From the NCBI GenBank assembly GCA_945897555.1, contig CAMDGF010000005.1:1-64000 (forward strand): DNA of 64,000 nt. Direction: 5' to 3'. Positions 31,601 to 42,140 of the stretch are shown piece by piece. Under the pieces are notes generated by a model, which did not search any database, had not been told where the DNA came from, and saw only the letters and a program-made list of their open reading frames with translations. The translations under genes and the position numbers were made by a program. Position 1 is the first letter of the stretch. Every line of letters starts with the position of its first letter. Source of the stretch: Klebsiella pneumoniae. Lineage in GTDB: Bacteria > Pseudomonadota > Gammaproteobacteria > Burkholderiales > UBA3065.

Positions 31601-31842
31601 CTGCTCATGTAGAGCATGCCCTCGACGCCGTTGATCTGTGCCTCCAGCGGCGCAGCTACGGTGGACTCGAGGACCTCGGCCGAAGCGCCCGGGTAGACCG
31701 CGGTCACGGTGACCACCGGCGGTGCGATCTCCGGGTATTGGCCCACCGGCAGCGCGCGCATGGCGGCGAAGCCGGCGATGAGGATGAGAAACGACATCAC
31801 CGCCGCGAAGATCGGGCGGTCGATGAAGAAGCGCGACAGCAT
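28690..31842 (-). CDS. RND multidrug efflux pump, inner-membrane transporter (HAE1 family)
   Basis: Proton-driven trimeric AcrB/MexB-type transporter. It has 1050 residues and begins MLSRFFIDRPIFAAVMSFL, the family start. Twelve membrane segments and two large periplasmic loops are present. Proton-relay residues are visible: the double Asp in GIVVDDAIIVLENVERVM on helix 4 and Lys in LAAKNAILIVEFA on helix 10. It starts 12 bases after the adaptor gene. The HAE1 type favours hydrophobic or amphiphilic drugs and solvents rather than metal ions, but the substrate cannot be read from sequence. Confidence 0.96.
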   Translation of the reverse strand: MLSRFFIDRPIFAAVMSFLILIAGFAAMRALPVGQYPEIAPPVVTVTAVYPGASAEVLESTVAAPLEAQINGVEGMLYMSSTSASSGVLQIQVTFDIGVDADKAALDVNNRVKQAEARLPVEVRRQGVSVEKGSSSFLQVLAFYSPDGRFDDLYTSNYVTLNVLDRLKRIQGTTGVQIFGAKNYAMRIWLKPDRLATLGLTPGDVIAAVNAQNAQFAPGKVGQQPIADQELVYTITTPGRLAEVPAFENIIVRTGGGTSQVRLKDVARVELGSADYEFIGRIDGKPATLVGIFLRPGANALKVGTEVRATLAEIEQEFPPGLKVLVPYDTTRFVDVSIRGVIKTLVEAMILVFLVVLLFLQTWRATLIPMLAVPVSLVGTFAGLLMLGYSINTLTLFGLVLSIGIVVDDAIIVLENVERVMREEGLSPRDAAIRAMEQVTGPIIATSLVLIAVFVPIGFLGGLAGELYRQFAVSISIAVLISSVVALTLSPALCAIILKPHAAGAGNRFTRGFNAWFARFTERYGRGVGFMIRRSGVAALLFGVMLVATGWLWQNTPHSLVPDEDQGYYISAVFLPDGATLDRTDRVVNDVVARIRSNPINEHVIAFTGFNFFGGSYSNSAATVFVTQVPWDARELPSGAMVGEFYAKTADLKEGLALAFMPPAIFGLGQAGGFEVNIQNRGDGGPKRLAEVTQEFLAETAKDPAFKTAQTLWRANTPQLRIEVDREKAAQLGVPLDVLFNTLSATMGTYYVNDFNKFGRTWQVLMSADASYRRTPEDIGRVMVRSNSGRLIPVSTLVDVQYTSGPDTINRFNNLPSVKILGSGAPGVSSGEALAAVERVAAKTLPPDFSYEFSGASFQEKRNAGTGMWAMLLAVLMVFLILAAQYERWSLPLAVLLALPFGTFGALGMITLRNYLFGLTGLPIPPLTNDVYFQIGLVTLLGLAAKNAILIVEFATHRHSQGMAAAEAALEAARLRFRPILMTSLAFILGVVPLALSTGAGAGARQSAGTGVMGGMLAATFLAIYFVPTFFVWVTRWVEQRRIARRGGAA

Positions 31843-31854
31843 GGGGCGAAGGCC

Positions 31855-33108
31855 TCAGCGCGAGGCGGGAGCAGTGGGCGGTGTATCCACCACCACAGCC
31901 ATGCCTGGCTTCAGTCGCATCACACCATCGGTGATGATCTGCGTGCCGGCTGCAAGGCCTTTGCGCACCACCCAACTGCGTCCACCTTCCGCGGCTGGCA
32001 GGTCGACCCATTCGCCCACTTCGACCGCGATCGGCACGACCACCGTCTGACCGGCTGCGTCCTTGGCGACGGTGAGGACGCGCTTGTCGGTCGGACCGTC
32101 GAGCACGGCACGCTGGGGCACCACCACAGCGCCCGGCAACACCGCGCCGGTGAGCACGATTCGAACGAACTCGCCGGGACGCACGCGTAGATCGGCGTTC
32201 GGCAAACTGGCGCGATACTCGAAGGCGCCGGTGCGGGGATCAGCCGCAGGACTGGTGAAGGAGATGCGCCCCGGTGTCGCCATCTCGGAGCCGTCGGCGA
32301 GGCGGACTCGCGCGCTGAAGCCGCTCTGGGGCAGGCGCAAGCGACCCTCGCGCAAATCGTTGTTCAGCCGCACCCGCTCGTTGTCGGCGAGACTCCAGAC
32401 GATGTAGAGCGGGTCGACCTGCATCAAGCCAGTGAGTCGCTCGGGATCCTGCGGACCCACCAGCGCGCCTTCGACGCGTTCGGCCCGACCGATCATGCCG
32501 TCGATCGGAGCGGTCACGCGCGCATAGCCCAACTCGAGCCGAGCCTGCCGCAGCGCCGCATCTGCCTGCAACACCTGCGCGCGCGCCGCTTCGACCGCAG
32601 CTGCGGCGCTCTCGGCAGCGGAACGTGCATCGTCTGCAGCTTTCTGGCCGATCACGCGGTCGGCGGCCAACGGCATCAGCCGTGCGGATTCACGTTCGGT
32701 CTGATCGGCGATCGCTTGCGTTTGCGACACCTGTGCGCGGGCCTGCGCCAGCAGCGCCTCGGCACGGCTCACAGCAGCTTCGAACGGGCGCGCGTCGAGC
32801 GTGTAGAGCAGATCGCCAGCGCGTACGCGCGCGCCCTCGACGAAATGGCGTCGCTCGACATGGCCACTCACCCGGGCACGGATATCCACCTCGCGCGACC
32901 CGGCCGCCATGGCCGGGTATTCGAAGGTCACTGGTGCGTCGATTTGTCGTGCCTCAGCCAGGGCCACGTGAGGTGGCGGCAGTTCAGTCATGATCTTCGG
33001 GCTGTCCCCGGAGTCGCCACAGGCGGTCAGCAAGGCGACCGATGCCAGCATGGCAAGAGCATGCACGCGCAGCGTGCCGGAGGGGCGATCAGGGTTGCGT
33101 GGCGCCAT
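31855..33108 (-). CDS. RND efflux periplasmic adaptor (membrane fusion protein)
   Basis: AcrA/MexA-type adaptor joining the pump to the outer-membrane channel. From ATG 33108 it has 417 residues; the track start (33126) overlaps the pilin gene, and a GTG at 33120 would overlap its stop. The signal ends in the lipobox LLTAC, so it is a lipoprotein. A lipoyl-like domain (RARVSGHVERRHFVEGARV), a long helical hairpin (about residues 100-170, rich in Ala and Gln) and beta-barrel and membrane-proximal domains (VRPGEFVRIVLTG) follow in order. No regulator gene (TetR type) is adjacent. Confidence 0.93.
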   Translation of the reverse strand: MAPRNPDRPSGTLRVHALAMLASVALLTACGDSGDSPKIMTELPPPHVALAEARQIDAPVTFEYPAMAAGSREVDIRARVSGHVERRHFVEGARVRAGDLLYTLDARPFEAAVSRAEALLAQARAQVSQTQAIADQTERESARLMPLAADRVIGQKAADDARSAAESAAAAVEAARAQVLQADAALRQARLELGYARVTAPIDGMIGRAERVEGALVGPQDPERLTGLMQVDPLYIVWSLADNERVRLNNDLREGRLRLPQSGFSARVRLADGSEMATPGRISFTSPAADPRTGAFEYRASLPNADLRVRPGEFVRIVLTGAVLPGAVVVPQRAVLDGPTDKRVLTVAKDAAGQTVVVPIAVEVGEWVDLPAAEGGRSWVVRKGLAAGTQIITDGVMRLKPGMAVVVDTPPTAPASR

Positions 33109-33116
33109 GGTCACGG

Positions 33117-33563
33117 TCACCAGCATGCGGCGACGCGCGCATCGCCGGCACAGGCCGGGTCGCCTGGCGCGGTGCCCTTGCGACCGCCCTCATCGAGCGT
33201 CAAGGTGCAATTGCAGCCGCTGTCGGCGCGCGCTTGGCGGCCGAGCGGTTCGGCGATCAAGCGGAACGTTTCGCCGCCAACCTCGCCAGCGAACCGGTAT
33301 TGCCCCTCGAGCTCGCTCGTGCAGGCGACGGTCGGCAATACAGTCGGGTAGGCCAGAGTGGCGGCGCGCTCGCGCTCGAGCGTGGTGACGACCTGTCCAA
33401 GACAGGCTGCGGCGGCCTCGCGGTGGGTGCGGCTGCTGGCGGCGTCGTAGGCCGACACGGCAAGGGCGGCGAGGATGCCGACGATGGCCAGAGCCACGAG
33501 CATCTCGATGAGCGTGAAGCCGGGGGATCTTGTACGGCAGCGTCCGCTGTTGTCTTGCGGCAT
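33117..33563 (-). CDS. Type IV pilin-like protein (PilE/minor pilin)
   Basis: Protein with a class III signal: a short basic leader ending in Gly followed by FTLIEMLVALAIVGILAALA, with the conserved Glu at position 5 of the mature part and a single hydrophobic helix. I use ATG 33563 (148 residues); a GTG at 33593 would give 158. The C-terminal part has six Cys and ends ACW, suggesting disulfides. No other pilus genes are nearby, so its assembly machinery must be elsewhere. It lies eight bases upstream of the efflux adaptor on the same strand and may be co-transcribed with it, which is unusual. It is divergent from mutL. Confidence 0.8.
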   Translation of the reverse strand: MPQDNSGRCRTRSPGFTLIEMLVALAIVGILAALAVSAYDAASSRTHREAAAACLGQVVTTLERERAATLAYPTVLPTVACTSELEGQYRFAGEVGGETFRLIAEPLGRQARADSGCNCTLTLDEGGRKGTAPGDPACAGDARVAACW

Positions 33564-33627
33564 GTTGAGGGGTGTTGTCGCGTCGTGCTGCACTCTACCA
33601 CCATCCGGAGAGCGGGCTGCTGCTCGC

Positions 33628-33633
33628 TATACT
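33628..33633 (+). promoter_or_regulatory. Putative -10 box giving a leaderless mutL transcript
   Basis: TATACT ends six bases before the mutL ATG, so transcription would start at or next to the start codon. No ribosome-binding site is visible before the ATG. No good -35 is present. The MarR gene in this window has the same TATACT-N6-ATG arrangement. Confidence 0.45.
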
Positions 33634-33639
33634 CGGCAG

Positions 33640-35514
33640 ATGACGATCCGCCGGCTGCCTGAACTTCTCATCTCCCAGATCGCTGCCGGTGAGGTAGTGG
33701 AGCGGCCGGCAGCAGTGGTGCGTGAGCTGGTGGAGAACAGCATCGACGCTGGCGCGCTGCGCATCGATGCGCTGGTGGACGAGGGCGGTGTGCGTCGCAT
33801 CTGCGTCAGCGACGACGGCTGTGGCATCGCATCGAGCGACCTGCCACGGGCATTTGAGCGTCACGCCACCAGCAAGATCGCCGCGCTTGAGGATCTCGAG
33901 GGTGTCGCCAGCATGGGTTTCCGTGGCGAGGCGCTGGCGTCGGTGGCGTCGGTCGCGCGGGTCGAAGTGGTGAGCGCGCTGGCGGGCGCGCCGCATGCCT
34001 GGCAGCTGGCTGTGGCGGGCGGCATGGTGCAGGAGGAAGGGCCGCGTCCAGCGGCCCGCACCACGGGAACCACCGTCGATGTGCGCGACGTCTTCTTCAA
34101 TACGCCGGCGCGGCGCAAGTTCCTCAAGTCGGACAGCACCGAGCGTGGTCATTGCGAGACGGTGCTGCGCCGGCTGGCGCTGGCCCACCCCGGGATCGCT
34201 TTCAGCCTGCGATGCGATGGACGGACGGCGATGGATGTCGCTCCGCAGACGCAGGCTCGACGCATCTCTGCGCTGTTGGGCGAGGCGTTCGCCGGCGGCG
34301 GGGTGGCGTTCGAGGGCGAAGCCGCCGGCATCCGCGTACACGGCCTCGCGCTGCGACCCGATGTCGCTGCGAGTCGTGACGCGCAATTCCTGTTCGTGAA
34401 CCGCCGTTTCGTGCGCGATCGCATGCTCGCCCATGCCGTGCGCGAGGCTTACCGCGACATCTTGCATGGCACCACGACACCGGCTTGTGTGTTGTTCGTC
34501 GACATGGACCCGGCGCTTGTCGATGTCAACGTCCATCCCGCCAAGAGCGAGGTGCGGTTCCGGCAACCGCAAGCGTTGTACCGGCTGGTGTTTCACACGC
34601 TCGAGCGTGCCCTCGCTGCAACCGTCGCTGAAGCTTCGCTCGCTGTCACCGGTCAGGCGGCTTGGAGTGGGGCAGCTGGCATCGGCGTGCAAGACGTTGC
34701 AGCGTTGCGCTGGGGCACGCAGCAATCGATCGCGTTGCAGATCGATAGCCGCGCTCGCCCGGACGGGATGCCCGCTGCTTGGCAGGCAGCGCTCGGTGCA
34801 GGCGCGGTCCCCGTTGGGGTCGCTGGCGGGTCGAGCGTGTGGCCTGCAAACGAGGCAGCCCGATGTCTGGCCGACGGCGATGCCACGCTGCCCGAGGGCG
34901 TTGGAGCCGCTGAGGCGGTCGCTGCCGGGGTAGAGCCGCCATTGGGCTACGCGCTGGGCCTCCTGCATGGCGCCTTCATCCTCGCGCAGAATCAGACCGG
35001 CCTCGTCGTCGTCGACATGCATGCGGCGCACGAGCGCATCCTCTATGAAAGACTCAAGACGCAGATGGACGCTCAAGTGGAGTCGCAGGCTCTGCTCGAG
35101 CCACTGGTGTTGGAGGTGAGCGAAGAGGCGGCAGGGGCGGTGACTGCTCATGCCGGGGAGCTGTCCGCACTCGGTGTCGATGTCTCGCGCATGGGTACGC
35201 AACAGGTGGCATTGCGCGCAGTGCCTGTGTTGCTGGCGCGCAGTGACCCGCAGCGCTGGCTGCCGCGCTTGCTCGAGGAATGGGCGACCTACGGCCGCAG
35301 TTCGGCGCTGGCGGCACGACGCGACGCCTTTCTCGCCACCTGTGCCTGTCACGCTGCGGTGCGCGCCGGCCGCGCGCTGAGCCTGGTCGAGATGGACGGT
35401 CTGCTGCGCGACCTCGAGGCGACCGAGCGCGGCGGCCACTGCAATCACGGCCGTCCGACCTGGCGCAGCCTGCCGCTGGCAGAGCTCGACGCACTGTTCA
35501 TGCGTGGCCGTTAG
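33640..35514 (+). CDS. mutL: DNA mismatch repair protein MutL
   Basis: GHKL ATPase that couples mismatch recognition by MutS to strand excision. The track ORF starts at 33475, but the family N-terminus is MTIRRLPELLISQIAAGEVV at 33640, giving 624 residues. ATP-binding motifs are ELVENSIDAGA (catalytic Glu), DDGCGI and GFRGEALASVASV. NTPARRKFLKS and VDVNVHPAKSEVRF close the N-terminal half. The C-terminal dimerisation domain contains VVDMHAAHERILYERL and ends with the HGRPT-like NHGRPTWRSLPL. The DQHA-E-type endonuclease motif (DQHAx2Ex4E) is not present; HAAHERILYE resembles it, so nicking activity is uncertain. Confidence 0.97.
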   Translation: MTIRRLPELLISQIAAGEVVERPAAVVRELVENSIDAGALRIDALVDEGGVRRICVSDDGCGIASSDLPRAFERHATSKIAALEDLEGVASMGFRGEALASVASVARVEVVSALAGAPHAWQLAVAGGMVQEEGPRPAARTTGTTVDVRDVFFNTPARRKFLKSDSTERGHCETVLRRLALAHPGIAFSLRCDGRTAMDVAPQTQARRISALLGEAFAGGGVAFEGEAAGIRVHGLALRPDVAASRDAQFLFVNRRFVRDRMLAHAVREAYRDILHGTTTPACVLFVDMDPALVDVNVHPAKSEVRFRQPQALYRLVFHTLERALAATVAEASLAVTGQAAWSGAAGIGVQDVAALRWGTQQSIALQIDSRARPDGMPAAWQAALGAGAVPVGVAGGSSVWPANEAARCLADGDATLPEGVGAAEAVAAGVEPPLGYALGLLHGAFILAQNQTGLVVVDMHAAHERILYERLKTQMDAQVESQALLEPLVLEVSEEAAGAVTAHAGELSALGVDVSRMGTQQVALRAVPVLLARSDPQRWLPRLLEEWATYGRSSALAARRDAFLATCACHAAVRAGRALSLVEMDGLLRDLEATERGGHCNHGRPTWRSLPLAELDALFMRGR

Positions 35515-35553
35515 GCGCGTCATGCACACCCGTGCGACCACCCGCGGCACGCC

Positions 35554-36546
35554 ATGACGCTGCCTGCCACTGTGCCGGCCGTGGGCGCATGCCCCGATGC
35601 CTTGGCGATCATCGGCCCCACCGCGAGCGGCAAGTCGGCGCTCGCCATCGAGCTGGCCGAACGGATCGGTGGCGAGATCGTCAGCATCGACTCGGCAGCG
35701 GTCTATCGCGGCATGGACATCGGCAGCGCCAAGCCGACCGCCGGTGACCGTGCCCGTGTCCCCCATCACCTGATCGACGTCGCTGAACCGCACGAGCCCT
35801 ATTCGGCTGGACGTTTTGTTCGCGATGCTCAAGCCGCCGTGGCCGACATCCGGCAGCGTGGCCGTGTCGCGCTGCTGGTCGGCGGCACCATGCTCTACGT
35901 GCGCTCACTGCTTCTGGGCATCGCCGAACTGCCACAGGCCTCGCCCGACCTGCGCGCCGCGATCGACGCGCGCATCACCCGCGACGGCATCGATGCCCTG
36001 CATGCCGAGCTCGGCCGGCGCGATCCGGCGGCGGCAGCGCGGATCAAGCCTGCCGACCGCCAGCGCATCCAGCGTGCACTGGAACTGCTCGAACTCACCG
36101 GCCGGCCTCTGGATGAGCTCTTTCGGGAATACGCTCGGGGGCCGGCGGTCCGGGCCAAGGTGCTCGCTTTGCTGCCGGGCGACCGCGCCGCCCACCACGC
36201 GGCCATCGACGCGCGCTTTGCCGGGATGCTGGAAGCAGGGCTGGTGGATGAACTGCGCGGGCTACGCGAGCGCCATCCCTTGCATGCAGCGTTGCCCTCC
36301 ATGCGCAGCGTTGGCTATCGCCAGGCGTGGGCGTATCTGGACGGTCTGCTCGATGGTGATGGCCTGCTCAGACAAGGGCAGGCGGCCAGCCGGCAACTGG
36401 CCAAGCGTCAGATGACCTGGCTGCGGCGCTTGCCGCATGACCTCGCTCTAGACCCCCGACATGCCCACAGCTTCGACAAGATGCTGGCGTGGGCGCGCGA
36501 GGCCGGTCAGTGCCAACGCAGAGGCTCGACCCTGCCATCGGTGTAG
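35554..36546 (+). CDS. miaA: tRNA dimethylallyltransferase
   Basis: Adds a dimethylallyl group to A37 of tRNAs that read codons starting with U. It has 330 residues. The P-loop is IIGPTASGKSALAIELAE, followed by the substrate-binding DSAAVYRGMDIGSAKP and the segments VPHHLIDVAEPHEPYSAGRF and LVGGTMLYVRSLLLG. The C-terminal SVGYRQAWAYL and LAKRQMTWLRR motifs bind tRNA. mutL-miaA adjacency is conserved in Proteobacteria; hfq, which often follows, is absent, and instead the gene end overlaps the convergent DUF3301 gene by 40 bases. Confidence 0.97.
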   Translation: MTLPATVPAVGACPDALAIIGPTASGKSALAIELAERIGGEIVSIDSAAVYRGMDIGSAKPTAGDRARVPHHLIDVAEPHEPYSAGRFVRDAQAAVADIRQRGRVALLVGGTMLYVRSLLLGIAELPQASPDLRAAIDARITRDGIDALHAELGRRDPAAAARIKPADRQRIQRALELLELTGRPLDELFREYARGPAVRAKVLALLPGDRAAHHAAIDARFAGMLEAGLVDELRGLRERHPLHAALPSMRSVGYRQAWAYLDGLLDGDGLLRQGQAASRQLAKRQMTWLRRLPHDLALDPRHAHSFDKMLAWAREAGQCQRRGSTLPSV

Positions 36547-36835
36547 GCTTCGATCTCCACATGCGGTGGTGCGTCCGGGCCGAGCAGCACCAGGCCCTCG
36601 CGCCGATTGTCACCGGTCTCAGTGAACTCGAATCTGAAGCGCCGGGCCAAGGCCAGCCATCCGCCAGCGGTGCGGACCACCCGCACGCGCTGCAGCGCGA
36701 CGGTGTCATCAAGCAGTTGCAGGCCCAGACGCGAGGTCTGCTGGCGGGCCACAGTCAGCGCGAGGTCGCGGGCACGCAGCCCGTCAAGCCAGAGAGCAAA
36801 GCCGCCCAGCAGCGTGAGCAGCACCAGCCACGTCA

Positions 36836-36839
<4 letters not shown>
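36507..36839 (-). CDS. DUF3301 small membrane-anchored protein
   Basis: 110-residue protein with an N-terminal membrane segment (MMTWLVLLTLLGGFALWL) and a soluble part carrying LQLLDDTVALQRVRV and RFRFEFTETGDNRREGLVLL, typical of DUF3301. It is downstream of the RhlE-type helicase gene, with ATGA overlap, and its 3' end runs 40 bases into the convergent miaA gene. Function unknown; no partner is obvious beyond the helicase. Confidence 0.78.
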
Positions 36840-39976
<3,137 letters not shown>

Positions 39977-40016
39977 GTAGCCGCCCCCGCTGATGGGCGC
40001 TCAAGAACAACAACCC

Positions 40017-41315
<1,299 letters not shown>

Positions 41316-41331
41316 CAGCGGATGACTGCCC

Positions 41332-41706
41332 ATGCGTCTCGCTACCCTTGTCCTCCTGCTTGTCCTCGCGGTGCTGCAATACACGCTGTGGCTCGGCAAG
41401 GGGGGTTGGCTGCGCATCTGGTCGCTGGAGCGCGACATCGCTGCGCAAGCGGAGAGGCAGCGCCAATTGCGCGAGGCCAACGCCATCGGTCATGCGGATG
41501 TCGAGGACCTGCGCTCCGGCTTGGGGGCGGTGGAAGAGCGCGCGCGACGCGAGATCGGGATGGTGCGCAAGGATGAGACCTTCTTCCAGTATCCGCAGCG
41601 CAAGCGCGGCAGCACAGTGGCCCCTGACGTGGCTGGCGCGGAGACCAGAGATGACCCGGTGGCGGCACGCGGGGCGGATACTCCGGCGCAGGTCAGGCGC
41701 GATTGA
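41332..41706 (+). CDS. ftsB: Cell division protein FtsB
   Basis: Bitopic protein of the divisome FtsQBL complex that helps trigger septal peptidoglycan synthesis. It has 124 residues: a cytoplasmic Met, one membrane helix (LATLVLLLVLAVLQYTLWLG), then a periplasmic coiled coil (SLERDIAAQAERQRQLREAN) and the conserved ALEERARRELGMI-like EERARREIGMVRKDETFFQ. The C-terminal tail (about 30 residues, rich in Ala and Asp) exceeds that of E. coli FtsB. The next gene starts within its 3' end. Confidence 0.92.
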   Translation: MRLATLVLLLVLAVLQYTLWLGKGGWLRIWSLERDIAAQAERQRQLREANAIGHADVEDLRSGLGAVEERARREIGMVRKDETFFQYPQRKRGSTVAPDVAGAETRDDPVAARGADTPAQVRRD

Positions 41707-42121
41707 GGCCACCATGGCCGCCATCGTGTCGTGCGTTGCCAGTGCACCTGCACTCGCGGTGATGTGGTACCCGGTGGTCAACGATGAGCTCGCCATCGTC
41801 TCTCTCAATCAGGACTCGCTGGTCGCCAAGGGCAGCAAGGTCTCCGCCGAGTTTCAATATGTGTTCAAGAAAACGCTGACGCTGCCGTATGCGGCGGACG
41901 ACCGCGCCGATACCTTCCGCCGCATGAAGACCTGGGTTGAGATCGACTGCGCGGGCCAGACGCTGCGGGTGCTCGAGCGCACGCTGCTGGGTGAGCGGGG
42001 CGACAACGTTGGTGAGGGCGTGCCGTCTGCCCTCAAGCCGGCGCGTGCGGTGGCCGAGCTCGACACCATCGAAGCTACGATGGTGCGTGTAGCGTGTGGC
42101 GGTATACGGGCTGCAGACTAG
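41651..42121 (+). CDS. Exported protein resembling surface-adhesin protein E
   Basis: The track ORF begins at 41348 but overlaps ftsB entirely there. I place the start at ATG 41651, preceded by GGAGA six bases upstream and overlapping the ftsB end by 56 bases; it gives 156 residues with a basic N-terminus and a signal ending near ASAPALA. ATG 41714 is an alternative that would lose the basic part. The mature part (MWYPVVNDELAIVSLNQDSL, EFQYVF, KTWVEIDCAGQTLRVLE) has the strand pattern and EIDC motif I associate with the adhesin-E domain; moderate confidence only. Function unknown. Confidence 0.55.
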   Translation: MTRWRHAGRILRRRSGAIEATMAAIVSCVASAPALAVMWYPVVNDELAIVSLNQDSLVAKGSKVSAEFQYVFKKTLTLPYAADDRADTFRRMKTWVEIDCAGQTLRVLERTLLGERGDNVGEGVPSALKPARAVAELDTIEATMVRVACGGIRAAD

Positions 42122-42140
42122 ATCGATACAAGGCGACACC

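Noticed and set aside
33595-35832. 745-residue open frame antisense to mutL
   Set aside because: Longest antisense frame here, but it has no recognisable motif and mutL is certain on the opposite strand.
41348-41650. 5' part of the 257-residue ORF overlapping ftsB
   Set aside because: It is an out-of-frame reading of ftsB, rich in Arg, Ser and Cys; the real exported protein starts near 41651.
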